NCBI GenBank assembly: GCA_037139415.1
Contig: JBAXGN010000025.1
Location: forward strand, 1-51,439
DNA length: 51,439 nt
Source of the DNA: Verrucomicrobiota bacterium
Lineage (GTDB): Bacteria; Verrucomicrobiota; Verrucomicrobiia; Limisphaerales; Fontisphaeraceae
Reading direction: 5' to 3'
The position numbers were made by a program, and so were the translations under genes. Below the pieces are notes generated by a model. That model did not search any database. It was given only the letters and a program-made list of their open reading frames with translations, and was not told the DNA's origin. Positions 42,326 to 51,129 of the stretch are shown piece after piece (positions within the stretch are counted from its first letter, which is position 1; each line of letters begins with the position of its first letter).

Positions 42326-45300
42326 TCATTCAACCTCCCATCCATTGTCCACGGGCAGTTCCACGTGGAATTTGGTGCCGTGGCCGGGTTCGGTTTCAAA
42401 CCACATCTTTCCGTGGTGATCTTTCACAATGCTGTGGCTGATGGAGAGTCCCAGGCCGGTGCCTTCGCTTCGCGATTTGGTGGTGAAGAACGGATCAAAG
42501 ACCCGCCCTTGAACCTCCGCCGGGATACCCGCGCCGTGATCTTCCACCATGAGGCGCACCCAGCGCCGCCCGTCCCGCTCGAAATACGCGGCCTCCACCC
42601 GGACGACTTTATCCTCATGATGCGCGGGGTAACGCTGATTAAGGGCGTCGCGGGCGTTGGTGAGCAGGTTCATCAGTACCTGCTGAATTTGTTGGCTGCG
42701 GCATTTGATCATCGGCAAGTCCGGGGGCACTTCCACATGCAGGGTGATCTGGTCGCGGCGGATGACGGTGCGGATGAGCGAGAGCGTCTGGTCCACCACA
42801 TCCTCGATGCGCGCCGGGCTGTGGGCCTGCTTCTCCTGCCGGGCGAACTGCAACAGGTTGCGCACGATGGTGGCCACCCGGTTGGTTTCATGGATGATTT
42901 CGCGCGCGTACTCCTGCGCCTGACTGTTCGCTTCGGCCCGGTCCAGGATCAATTGGGCGTAATTCATCACGCCGTTGATGGGGTTGTTGATTTCATGGGC
43001 CACCCCACTGGCCAGGGTACCAATGGATTCGAGCTTCTGCTGCTGGCGCAAGTGGGCTTCCAAGTTCACCCGCTCCTGTTCCAGGCGCTTGCGCTCAGTG
43101 AGGTCAATATCAATGCAAAACAATTCTTGTGGCCACCCGGGAACCTTGACAATGACATGGCTCGAAAAAACCTCCACGCGCGAACCATCTTTTCGCATCA
43201 GCGATAATTCCGATGCCGGGATTGGTTGCCCTGTCTCGGCCATCTGCCGCACCGCCTGCGCGACCCCCTCGCGCATTTCGGGTGGGATGATCAGGTTCAC
43301 CAAATTACATCCAATCGCCTCTTGCGCACTGTATCCATACAACTGTTCGGATGCATGATTCCAGTATCGAGTTGTGCCATCCGGCCCATACCCTTGAACG
43401 GCCACGAATTGAACATCTTGCAGTAAACTACGGAATCGGGTTTCACTTTCGCGTAATGATTTTTCCATGCGCTTGCGCTTGGTGATATCAACGAAACTGA
43501 CGACGATTTGTAACAGGTGGCCGTTCGGATCACGCACTGGATACGCATTGCATAACACCCAATTGGGTTCGGCGAGGTCCGGGCGGTTGATGCCGACGAT
43601 CTGGTTGAGAATCGGCTCTCCCGATAACACGACCCGATCAACCGGGTATTCCGCAACCGGCATTGTGGTACCGTCTTCCCTGAGGAAACACCACGCCGGG
43701 TCCAAGGCGATTTTTCCCCGCATTTGATCCCCGGTCAGCCCTAGCAGGGATGAGGCCATTGGATTGGAAAGCAGGATCGCCGTGTCGGGAGCATGAACGA
43801 CGATGCCTGCCGGGAGATTCTCAATAAGACTCCGATATTGTTTTTCTTTTTCCAGTAACGCTGCTTCCGCCCGCTTGGCTTCGGTAGTGTCAATGAAGAC
43901 GACAATGCCCGCGACGACCGTGCCCACGTCATCCCGGATCGGCGCGGCTTTGGCGAGGACAATGCGATCATCGTCGTTGGCCCGGCGGATGATGAATTCC
44001 CGGCTGTTGGTCTCGCCGAACATAATGGCGCGGGCCAGGGGCACTTCCTCGGCATTGAGTGGCCGGCCATCAAAGTCCAGGAGTTGCCAAGTGGCCACGT
44101 ATTGATGTATCCCGACCCCATTGACAACGGTCTGCCGGTCCCTGCCACGGATAAGCAGGCCTGCATCGTTTACATAGCGCAACGTGCCGCTGGGTGCATC
44201 GGCAATCGCGATGCCTGCGGTGCTCTGGTCCATGGCGGCCTGAAGAATGGCCTGGGTCCGGTGTAGTTCCACTTCCGCCTGCTTGGCTTTGGTGATGTCC
44301 CAGAAAATTCCGAACACACCAATGATCTCACCCTGTTCATCCCGCACCGGTGTTTTGACGGTGTGAATCCAGATCTCACTTCCGCCCTGAGGGTATTTTT
44401 CCTCGAAGCTATCGGACTGACCGGTCCGCATGATGCGCGCATCGTCCGCACGATATTTATCGGCCAGTTCCTTGGGGAAGAAATCATAGTCCGTCTTGCC
44501 CACCGCCGCTTCGGATGGAACATGGAGATCGCGGGCAAAATGCTCATTGAGCGACACATAACGGCCTTCCCGGTCCTTGAGAAATATCTTTTGTGGAATG
44601 TTTTCCACGAGGGTTCGGAATTTATTTTCACTCGCCCGCAGCGCCTCTTCGGCCTGCTTGCGATCCGTGATGTCCTGCATTACCGCCACCGCGCCCAACA
44701 GGTTGTGCCGGGCATCAAAAAACGGGCCCGCAGCCGCCAGAATATACCGGGCCGGCAGGCCTTTGGCGATGATGGCCATCCCGGCATCATGGACGGTCTC
44801 GCCGTGAAACGCGCGGCGCAGCGGGATGGCTTCGGTGGGCAGCGGGGTGGTTCCATCCGGCCCGTAGAGATTATAGTGTTGGCCCCATTCTTCGGGTGGC
44901 AGGGCGAGCGCATCCATGCCGTGCCATTCCCGAGCCATCCGGTTGAACAAGACCAGTTTCCCGGTGGCATCACAGGCGACTACGCCGTCGGCGAGATTGT
45001 CCAGCAACGTGCGCGTGAATTCCTGCTCCCGGTGGAGGGCTTCCGCCGTCTGTTTGCGCTCCGTGATGTCGTGGATGATGGAATAGAACAATGGGCGGCC
45101 TTGAATCCGGATGGTCCCGCCAAATATTTCGACCTCCCGAATGGAACCATCGGCCCGGCGGTGCGCGACTTGGGCCTGGTAGCTTTGGGCGGCGCGCGCG
45201 CGTTCCAATTCCAGGTGCATTTTTTCTGGCGGCAGGATGTTGATCTGGGTAATCCGCATGGTTTGGAGTTGCTGACGTGTCCAGCCGTAGAACCGGCAGG

Positions 45301-46000
45301 CGGCGGGGTTGGCATCCACGATGTTGCCATCCGCGGGATTAAGAATCAACATCACCACGTAGTCGTTTTCAAATAGGCTGCGGTAACGCGTCTCGCTTTC
45401 CGCCAGTTCGGTGTCGAGCCGTTCACGTCGCCGCCGGTTGGCCAGGAAGGCTCCCAGGGCGGCGGTGGTCGCTGGGAAAATAAGCAGCACTGGCAGCGTA
45501 ATGGCCGTGAGCACCCGCTGGGCAGACGCCCAGGGCAGCGCCAGCATCAGTGCCAGCATGACGAGATGCACGACCACCCCCAGTCCGTAAAGTTCGCGCC
45601 AGGAAATGTCCTCGAGCGGCCCCTTGCGCCAGTGCCGCCAGGCGATGCCCAGACTGCCGGAGGTCAGCACCACGGCGGCACCGACCCAGGCGGCCGTGCC
45701 CCCTTGGGTCACGCGATACACGGCGGTTATCCCCATCGCGATGACGGTGGGGATCGTCCCAAGAAACAAACCGGACACCGCCAGCAGCACCGAGCGGGCG
45801 TCAAACACGATGCCGGGCTCCAACCGAAAAGCCGCCAGGATGACGCCGATCCCGATACCCCCCAGAATCAAGCCGAGGAAAACCTGTCGCATCCTTTGCC
45901 CAAGGTGGATATGGCGGCTGGATGCCAGGTCAAAGACCACGACCAAAGCCAGCAGCAAAGCGGCGTTATGTAACAGCGCGCTGAGAGTAGTATTATCCAT
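42326..46000 (-). CDS. Membrane histidine kinase with 5TM-LYT-like sensor and six PAS domains
   Basis: 1224 residues from ATG 46000 (ATG 46012 adds four). The N-terminus has about six membrane spans resembling the 5TMR-LYT sensor ('RQVFLGLILGGIGIGVILAA', 'VSGLFLGTIPTVIAMGITAV'). Six PAS/PAC units follow, recognisable by starts such as 'YRSLFENDYVVML', 'TLLDNLADGVVACD', 'LVENIPQKIFLKD', 'AMDQSTAGIAIAD', 'LIENLPAGIVVH', 'LLQDVQFVAVQGY' and their 'DITERKQ'-type linkers. HisKA has H1002 in 'ASGVAHEINN'; the ATPase has 'LTNARDALNQ', 'VEDHGAGIPAEV', 'FFTTKSRSEGTGLGL'. There is no receiver, so phosphate must go to a partner, perhaps the receiver of the neighbouring REC-PAS kinase whose transmitter is nearly identical. 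Confidence 0.95.
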   Translation of the reverse strand: MDNTTLSALLHNAALLLALVVVFDLASSRHIHLGQRMRQVFLGLILGGIGIGVILAAFRLEPGIVFDARSVLLAVSGLFLGTIPTVIAMGITAVYRVTQGGTAAWVGAAVVLTSGSLGIAWRHWRKGPLEDISWRELYGLGVVVHLVMLALMLALPWASAQRVLTAITLPVLLIFPATTAALGAFLANRRRRERLDTELAESETRYRSLFENDYVVMLILNPADGNIVDANPAACRFYGWTRQQLQTMRITQINILPPEKMHLELERARAAQSYQAQVAHRRADGSIREVEIFGGTIRIQGRPLFYSIIHDITERKQTAEALHREQEFTRTLLDNLADGVVACDATGKLVLFNRMAREWHGMDALALPPEEWGQHYNLYGPDGTTPLPTEAIPLRRAFHGETVHDAGMAIIAKGLPARYILAAAGPFFDARHNLLGAVAVMQDITDRKQAEEALRASENKFRTLVENIPQKIFLKDREGRYVSLNEHFARDLHVPSEAAVGKTDYDFFPKELADKYRADDARIMRTGQSDSFEEKYPQGGSEIWIHTVKTPVRDEQGEIIGVFGIFWDITKAKQAEVELHRTQAILQAAMDQSTAGIAIADAPSGTLRYVNDAGLLIRGRDRQTVVNGVGIHQYVATWQLLDFDGRPLNAEEVPLARAIMFGETNSREFIIRRANDDDRIVLAKAAPIRDDVGTVVAGIVVFIDTTEAKRAEAALLEKEKQYRSLIENLPAGIVVHAPDTAILLSNPMASSLLGLTGDQMRGKIALDPAWCFLREDGTTMPVAEYPVDRVVLSGEPILNQIVGINRPDLAEPNWVLCNAYPVRDPNGHLLQIVVSFVDITKRKRMEKSLRESETRFRSLLQDVQFVAVQGYGPDGTTRYWNHASEQLYGYSAQEAIGCNLVNLIIPPEMREGVAQAVRQMAETGQPIPASELSLMRKDGSRVEVFSSHVIVKVPGWPQELFCIDIDLTERKRLEQERVNLEAHLRQQQKLESIGTLASGVAHEINNPINGVMNYAQLILDRAEANSQAQEYAREIIHETNRVATIVRNLLQFARQEKQAHSPARIEDVVDQTLSLIRTVIRRDQITLHVEVPPDLPMIKCRSQQIQQVLMNLLTNARDALNQRYPAHHEDKVVRVEAAYFERDGRRWVRLMVEDHGAGIPAEVQGRVFDPFFTTKSRSEGTGLGLSISHSIVKDHHGKMWFETEPGHGTKFHVELPVDNGWEVE

Positions 46001-46012
46001 AAAACAAAACAC

Positions 46013-46128
46013 CTGTCAGGAAGTCCGAAATTCGTGGTATAAAATCCAGAATTGAACCACAGATAAACACAGATAGACACAGATAAGACCAAACACCAGT
46101 TCGCCATTCCGCACTCCGCATTCTGCAT
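46013..46128. repeat. Palindrome arm and ATTGCGG-type tract
   Basis: 'TGAACCACAGATAAACACAG' at ~46053 and 'CATTCCGCACTCCGCATTCT' at ~46104 belong to the two main repeat families. The tract runs to within a few bases of the stop codon of the next gene. Confidence 0.75.
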
Positions 46129-46599
46129 TCATTTGGGTGGTTCCTCCAGCCCCGGGAAATATCGTTTGATGCACTCCGGGCATAGCCCATGGGTAAAGGT
46201 GGCTTCGGAATGTTTCTGGATGTAGCTCTCCACCTGATTCCAATAGCCCAGGTCATCGCGGATTTTTTTGCAGCCCGAACAGATCGGCAGCAGTCCGCTC
46301 AACGACTTCACCTTGGCCAGCGCCGCTTCCAACTCAGCGTTTTTGACGCGGAGCGCGGCTTCCGCGCATTGACACTCGGCTTTGGCCGCCTGGAGCTGTT
46401 CCTGAAACCGATCGGATATGCGCATGACCCGGCAGGTGTGCGCCCAGAGTTTTTCGTAGCTGGCCAGCAGCGTCGCGAACGGTTTCGCCCACGGAGTTTT
46501 GCGAAACTCGCCGTCCGCCAGAGTCTCTCGGGCCTGCTGGATGGATTTCTCCTCCTGCTGAAAAATGGTATTATTGTTGGCGATGCTTTCTTTTTTCAT
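46129..46599 (-). CDS. SiaD-position coiled-coil protein with C-terminal four-cysteine domain
   Basis: 156 residues from ATG 46599, which overlaps the SiaC-like stop (ATGA). Residues ~45-80 ('LLASYEKLWAHTCRVMRISD', 'RFQEQLQAAKAE') resemble the N-terminal helices of SiaD-type diguanylate cyclases that SiaC binds; a coiled coil continues to ~100. No GGDEF domain follows. The protein ends in 'LPICSGCKKIRDDLGYWNQV' and 'HSEATFTHGLCPECIKRYFP', with C107/C110 and C140/C143 likely binding zinc. This module is a common, uncharacterised tail on response regulators and PAS proteins. As fourth gene after siaA, siaB and siaC-like genes it occupies the slot of siaD, so I infer it is the SiaC-controlled output. 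Confidence 0.8.
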   Translation of the reverse strand: MKKESIANNNTIFQQEEKSIQQARETLADGEFRKTPWAKPFATLLASYEKLWAHTCRVMRISDRFQEQLQAAKAECQCAEAALRVKNAELEAALAKVKSLSGLLPICSGCKKIRDDLGYWNQVESYIQKHSEATFTHGLCPECIKRYFPGLEEPPK

Positions 46600-46991
46600 G
46601 CCACGCCTTTCGTCAAGGGAACCAGGTTGAAACGCACCGCTGTCACCTCCGCCTGAAACTCCTCCCCGCATTCCTTGGCCACGTCATTTTCGGACGCAAA
46701 GCGCCAATTGATGGTGACGGGGCGGCCCGCCGTCGCAACTTGGTCCAGCCGGTCAAACATTTTCAAGAGGATCATGGAGGAACTGCTGTTAAAGTAGATC
46801 ATTTCCACGTTCAGCACCAACGGTGCCTGCGTGACTACGGCCAGATACTGGTCCAGCCAATCGAAAATCGGGCTGTAGAATTTGGCGGCATTTTCCGGAT
46901 AGGACTCGCCTTTGAGTTCCAGCAAGTGGGTTCCCGGGTCAAAGTGGACTGCGGGCGTGGACCGGGTGGGTTCAAGGTTCAACCGGTTCAT
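46596..46991 (-). CDS. siaC: SiaC family regulatory phosphoprotein (DUF1987)
   Basis: 131 residues. The DUF1987 pattern is clear: 'TPAVHFDPGTHLLELKGESY', 'PENAAKFYSPIFDWLDQYL', 'LNVEMIYFNSSSSMILLKMF', 'VTINWRFASENDVAKECGEE'. In Pseudomonas aeruginosa SiaC is phosphorylated by SiaB, dephosphorylated by SiaA, and in the free form activates SiaD. The Ser cluster at residues 69-72 falls where the phosphorylated Thr/Ser lies in relatives. It overlaps both neighbours by 4 bases (ATGA), implying tight stoichiometric coupling. Confidence 0.9.
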   Translation of the reverse strand: MNRLNLEPTRSTPAVHFDPGTHLLELKGESYPENAAKFYSPIFDWLDQYLAVVTQAPLVLNVEMIYFNSSSSMILLKMFDRLDQVATAGRPVTINWRFASENDVAKECGEEFQAEVTAVRFNLVPLTKGVA

Positions 46992-47554
46992 GCGGATGGT
47001 TCTCCTTCAATGACGGCTTTAATTGAAAAAAAGACATGGGTGTCATCCACGTCGCTAAATGCATGCTCCATCGGGCGGCTGGCTTTGCGGGCCATGTCAA
47101 TGAAGCCCAGTCCCGCGCCTTTGCGCCCAGGGAGGTCCGCCGCTTTGCGGCGCTCGCGGTAGAGGGCCTTCAGCTCCTCGCGATTCAAGGAGTGGAGTTG
47201 CTCCAGTTGTTCCCGGATGGCGTCCATTTTCTCCCGCTGGATCAGGTTGCCGCAAAGCACATAAAAATGCCCGGCTTCACTGCCCACGATGAGCGTGCCA
47301 ACTCGCAACTCGCCATCCACATTATCGGGCGGCGTGAGCTGGTGGGCGGAATAATTCACGACATTCTGCATCTGCTCGACAAACACGCTGAAGACGCGCT
47401 GCACGGTGGTCATGCCGGCGTCTTCCAGTTCCATTTTCTGTTTCAGGGTTTCACCGATGCCTTCGATGACCCGTTGCGAAACCGGGCCGCTGAAGGCAAA
47501 CATGATGCCCTCCTGTTGCAACCTGGTGTGCAAACCATAGAGTTCATTCAACAT
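46988..47554 (-). CDS. siaB: SiaB family protein kinase (DUF6272)
   Basis: 188 residues. The GHKL-like core has 'VFSVFVEQMQNVVNYSAHQL' (N-box helix with the Mg-binding Asn), 'GTLIVGSEAGHFYVLCGNLI', 'KAADLPGRKGAGLGFIDMAR' (glycine-rich G2-like loop) and 'DDTHVFFSIKAVIE'. The family phosphorylates its SiaC partner, acting like an anti-sigma-factor kinase in a partner switch. It starts 26 bases after the phosphatase gene and overlaps siaC by 4. Confidence 0.9.
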   Translation of the reverse strand: MLNELYGLHTRLQQEGIMFAFSGPVSQRVIEGIGETLKQKMELEDAGMTTVQRVFSVFVEQMQNVVNYSAHQLTPPDNVDGELRVGTLIVGSEAGHFYVLCGNLIQREKMDAIREQLEQLHSLNREELKALYRERRKAADLPGRKGAGLGFIDMARKASRPMEHAFSDVDDTHVFFSIKAVIEGEPSA

Positions 47555-47580
47555 AGTTGGACTTTCTTTTAAGTTAAACC

Positions 47581-49176
47581 TTACCCGACCAGATTGCCAG
47601 CGGATACCGCCGTGAAATTTCCCGGCCGCTCCAGCCCGAATCCCATCACCGTGATGTCGTCCCGCTGGGTTTCCCCACCCATGTGGCGCGTCAGCCGCTC
47701 GGACAGCAACTGGCGTTGTTCCGCGAATGGTTTCGCATGATGGGCGGCAATAAACTCGCGCAGGGCGTTTTTGCCGAACGGCAGCAGCGATGCCGCCCCC
47801 ACCTGCCCGAGCAGCCCATCGGTGGTCAGGTAAAATGCCCGGACCTCTGCCAGCGGCACCCGGTGATTCTGAAATTGATGATGCTCCGCCGAGCTTTGAT
47901 ACCCGATGCTCTCGTTGTCGCCTTTGACTTCCACCACCTCCGCGCCGCGCACATAAAAGAGGGATTGCCGCGCGCCGGCGAATTCAAGATAGCCGCCGCT
48001 GCGGCTGACGTGGCAGATGGCCATGTCCAGGCCGTCATCGCTTAAGGTGTTTTTCGCCTCGCGGCTCAGGGTGAGCCGGATCAGATGGTTCATCTCGGCC
48101 AGCAACCGCGCCGGGCTCCGGTTGCCATGGATGCTTACCGCGCGATGCAGCACGGAGCCGGCCAGCATGGTCAGGATCGCGCCGGCCACCCCGTGCCCGG
48201 TGCAATCAATGGCCGCCACCGTGAAATCCCCGCCGCGCTCTTCCAGCCAATAGAGGTCGCCGCCAATTACATCGCGCGGCGACCAGATCACGAAATAATC
48301 GCAGCCCGCCCCCTGCATTTGCCGGGGCGGCGGGAGCAGGGCCTGCTGGATGGTGCGGGCGTAATTGATGCTTTCCCGAACTTGCTCGTTGGCGGCCTCG
48401 GCCTGGGCCATGGCCACTTTGAGGTCGGCATTGGCCTTGGTCAACTCTTCCCCCCGTTTTTCCAGGATACCCACCATGGTGGAAAGCTGGGCCAGGGAGG
48501 GGTGGAACACGATCAGGAACTCCAACAGTAACACCAGCAGGCCGAGGGCGGGGATCGCCAACTCCAACCGCTTCAAGCCCTGGATCCGCGCCTTGGCCTC
48601 CGCGTCGAACTGAAAGGTGATCTGGTCCATCAACTGCAAAAAGAACGGCTCGCGGGCCAACATTGCCGACGACGCGCGTTTCAGTTCCGGGTTGCCTCGG
48701 AGTTCCACCTTGGCCGCCAGCAGGCGCTGCACGGCGGTCACGGCCTGCACCATGTCCCGGTACGGATTTTCAATTTTCTGGAACAAGCTCCGAATCTCGG
48801 GCGAATTCTCCCGCACCGGCAGACCGATAGCCGGATTCCCATACTGCAACCCTTCGTGGGCCGCCATCCAATCTTTCAGGGATTTCTCAATTTCCGCCGG
48901 CCGCCCTTCGGCGGTGGCAGCGGCTGGTTCCCGTTCCATAGCCAGCACGCACTTGGTCAGGCGCTGGGAGAGCATCCGCTGGCGGCCCGAGAGATTGATC
49001 ACCCGGCTGTCCCCTTCGTTACGCTTGAGGGCATATAGCATGATCAGCGCCGAGGACACGATCGTCACAGCAATAAACGTCAGCGCAATGCCGTACACCA
49101 CCTTCATGCGAAATAAGCGGTGTCGCGATGGGGTAGCCCCCTGCGCACTGGACTGGTCTGTTTCAATAAGCTTCAT
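47581..49176 (-). CDS. siaA: SiaA-like membrane PP2C (SpoIIE-type) phosphatase
   Basis: 531 residues from ATG 49176; a GTG at 49203 would add nine repeat-encoded residues. Membrane span one (~25-48) is followed by a periplasmic helical domain containing 'VINLSGRQRMLSQRLTKCVL', the PilJ/NarX-type sensor signature. Span two (~205-225), a coiled coil and a PP2C/SpoIIE domain follow ('YARTIQQALLPP', 'VIGGDLYWLEER', 'VAAIDCTGHGVAGAILTMLA', 'LTTDGLLGQVGA', 'RDDITVMGFGL'). Its acidic metal ligands look intact. By analogy it removes phosphate from SiaC in response to an envelope signal. First gene of the operon. Confidence 0.92.
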   Translation of the reverse strand: MKLIETDQSSAQGATPSRHRLFRMKVVYGIALTFIAVTIVSSALIMLYALKRNEGDSRVINLSGRQRMLSQRLTKCVLAMEREPAAATAEGRPAEIEKSLKDWMAAHEGLQYGNPAIGLPVRENSPEIRSLFQKIENPYRDMVQAVTAVQRLLAAKVELRGNPELKRASSAMLAREPFFLQLMDQITFQFDAEAKARIQGLKRLELAIPALGLLVLLLEFLIVFHPSLAQLSTMVGILEKRGEELTKANADLKVAMAQAEAANEQVRESINYARTIQQALLPPPRQMQGAGCDYFVIWSPRDVIGGDLYWLEERGGDFTVAAIDCTGHGVAGAILTMLAGSVLHRAVSIHGNRSPARLLAEMNHLIRLTLSREAKNTLSDDGLDMAICHVSRSGGYLEFAGARQSLFYVRGAEVVEVKGDNESIGYQSSAEHHQFQNHRVPLAEVRAFYLTTDGLLGQVGAASLLPFGKNALREFIAAHHAKPFAEQRQLLSERLTRHMGGETQRDDITVMGFGLERPGNFTAVSAGNLVG

Positions 49177-49255
49177 GATTTGCGTTTCACTGATAACGGT
49201 CACCGCTCACTGATAACTGCTCACTGTTCACTGTTCACTGATTACTGATTACTGT
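49177..49255. repeat. 'ACTGATAACTGCTCACTG'-type tandem tract
   Basis: A run of near-identical units ('TCACTGATAACGG', 'CTCACTGATAACTGCTCACT', 'GTTCACTGTTCACTGATTAC') fills the gap between two genes and supplies possible start-codon and stop-codon triplets at its edges. Related sequence occurs at 16228-16264. Confidence 0.75.
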
Positions 49256-51013
49256 TCACTTCCCCTCCCCCTCAAGGTCCCCAATCTCTGGGAAATACTT
49301 TTTGACGCAATCCGGGCACATGCCGTGGGTGAATTTGGCTTCGGAATGTTTGGCCACGTAGCTCTCGACCTGGCTCCAGTAGCCTTTGTCATCACGGATT
49401 TTTTTGCAGCCCGAGCAGATGGGCAACAGCCCGCTCAACGACTTCACGTTGGCGAGGGCCTTCTGCAATTCCTGGATGAGTTGTTCCCGTTCGGCTTCCG
49501 CTTGCTTCCGTGACGTGACGTCGCCGGCGTACCCATGCACCGTGCGGCTGGGAGCGATGGGGAAGAAGGACCATGAAATCACACGTGATGCGATCGTGAT
49601 CTCCACCCGCAGTTTTGGTTGGTTGGTGGCCAGGCAATCGCGAATGATCGCCGCCGTGTCGGGTGGCAATATCTGCTCGGGTTTGGCCAACCCCAGCGTC
49701 TGCGCCATTTCCACGGCTGCATCGTTGAAGTAGCTGATTTCTCCCGTGGCGATGAACTCCAGAACCGGGTTGGGGTTGAAGCGGGCGAACGTCGCCTGGT
49801 GCCGAACTTCCCCGTCCGCCTGCTTGCGCAAGGTGATGTCGCGGTTGCTGCTCCGCTGACCGAGCCAGCGGCCATCATCGCCATAGACCGACTGGCAATG
49901 ATGGCTGATCCAACGCTCCTCGCCCGAGCGGGTGACGATGCGAAAGTCCAGGCTGCTGACATCTTGGGTCGGTTGGGTGGTTTTCTGATAGTGTTCCACC
50001 ACCTTGGCGCGATCCTCCGCATGGATGATTTTCAGCATCAATTCCGGGTCGGCCAGGAACTCCTCGGCGCGATATCCGGTGATGCGTTCGGCGGAGGGCG
50101 AGACGTATAGATAGCGGCCATCCGGTGTGCGCCAGGTTTCCAGGTCGTACGTCCAATCAGCCACCGTGCGGAATTTTTCCTCGTTCTCCCGGAGTTGCGC
50201 TTCGGCCTCCATTTGCCGGGCGAGCCGTTGGCGCATCTGGCGGCCGCCCAGGAAAATTCCCAACACGCCCAGCGCCCACAGCGCGGCATGGGCGCCGACA
50301 ATGGGTCCAATTCTCGCCTGCTCCATCGCCAGATACGGGGCCAGCGACACCGCGACACTGATGCCACCGCGAATTTCACCCTCGCGATACCCTTGGGCGG
50401 CATGGCACATCAGGCAAGCCTTCTCGGCTACCAAGGGCCGCATCAGGCGCAGGTGCGGTTTGCCGTGAAACAGTTCACAGGCGACCTGCTCAGTCTGGCC
50501 TTTTTCAAACGACTTCAAGGCATTGGCTTCCCAGGCGTCCGGCGCGTTCTCCGGGCGCAACGGTTTCAGGCTGGTGATATGACCGTGCGAGCCATCTTCC
50601 CGATGTTCCAGTTCATGCACCTGCCGCGTTATGTACGCGGGATTCACCAGCGTCAACCGCCGGCCTGAGGGTGTCACCAGATCCCGCTCGGTGACGTTGG
50701 TCAAATACGGATTCGGCGGGGTGTTGGTGGTGACGGGCACATAGACGCCACCGTGCAGCGTGGCCCACCGGCGGTAGAGCACATCTTTGTTGAAATTGCT
50801 CCGGGCATCCGTCGCTGCGGCTTCCACCATGGCATCATGCAGCAGCCGCGCGTTCCAAAACACGGAGGCGGCCACCGCCAACGTCCAAAGCGCGAAAATC
50901 AGCCAGCTCGCGCGTCGCAAGTGGCGCTGGCCGAACGCCGAAGCACCCGAATTCGGATTGTGGATTGCGGATTGCGGAAGGGCGAACCGGTGTTTGGTCT
51001 TATCTGTGTCCAT
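49256..51013 (-). CDS. Membrane Tll0287-like heme sensor with two PAS domains and C-terminal four-cysteine domain
   Basis: 585 residues. A repeat-encoded start ('MDTDKTKHRFALPQSAIHNP') precedes a membrane span (~36-54) and a DUF3365/Tll0287-like periplasmic domain with a c-type heme motif C200-L-M-C203-H204. A second span (~228-248), two PAS units ('TVADWTYDLETWRTPDGRYL', 'RFNPNPVLEFIATGEISYF') and a coiled coil 'LIQELQKALANVKSLSG' follow. The end is 'LLPICSGCKKIRDDKGYWSQ' and 'HGMCPDCVKKYFPE' (C533, C536, C566, C569). There is no kinase or cyclase domain, so the four-cysteine module must be the output or a docking site. The heme points to redox or gas sensing. Its ATG lies inside a palindromic repeat, so the real start is uncertain. 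Confidence 0.85.
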   Translation of the reverse strand: MDTDKTKHRFALPQSAIHNPNSGASAFGQRHLRRASWLIFALWTLAVAASVFWNARLLHDAMVEAAATDARSNFNKDVLYRRWATLHGGVYVPVTTNTPPNPYLTNVTERDLVTPSGRRLTLVNPAYITRQVHELEHREDGSHGHITSLKPLRPENAPDAWEANALKSFEKGQTEQVACELFHGKPHLRLMRPLVAEKACLMCHAAQGYREGEIRGGISVAVSLAPYLAMEQARIGPIVGAHAALWALGVLGIFLGGRQMRQRLARQMEAEAQLRENEEKFRTVADWTYDLETWRTPDGRYLYVSPSAERITGYRAEEFLADPELMLKIIHAEDRAKVVEHYQKTTQPTQDVSSLDFRIVTRSGEERWISHHCQSVYGDDGRWLGQRSSNRDITLRKQADGEVRHQATFARFNPNPVLEFIATGEISYFNDAAVEMAQTLGLAKPEQILPPDTAAIIRDCLATNQPKLRVEITIASRVISWSFFPIAPSRTVHGYAGDVTSRKQAEAEREQLIQELQKALANVKSLSGLLPICSGCKKIRDDKGYWSQVESYVAKHSEAKFTHGMCPDCVKKYFPEIGDLEGEGK

Positions 51014-51129
51014 CTGTGTTCATCTGTGGTTCAATGTCTTTTTTTCAAGTTCAGCCTTTGCGTGCATTCATCACCAATTATGACTAATCCGCATTCCGCA
51101 TTCCGCACTCCGCATTCCGCATTCCGAAT
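50960..51129. repeat. Repeat cluster overlapping the 5' end of the heme-sensor gene
   Basis: 'ATTGCGGATTGCGGAAGG' (50973-50990) is inside the gene. 'TGTGTCCATCTGTGTTCATC' (51004-51023) spans its start codon. 'CCGCATTCCGCATTCCGCAC' (51090-51109) and further units fill the gap to the next stop codon. 'CAATTATGACTAATCCGC' at ~51077 matches the upstream/start region of cheR. Confidence 0.75.

Noticed and set aside
41958-42329. 123-residue open frame on -
   Set aside because: Repeat-derived translation ('FGLRIAEWRT', 'GLLTTDYTNST'), overlapping the start of cheR.
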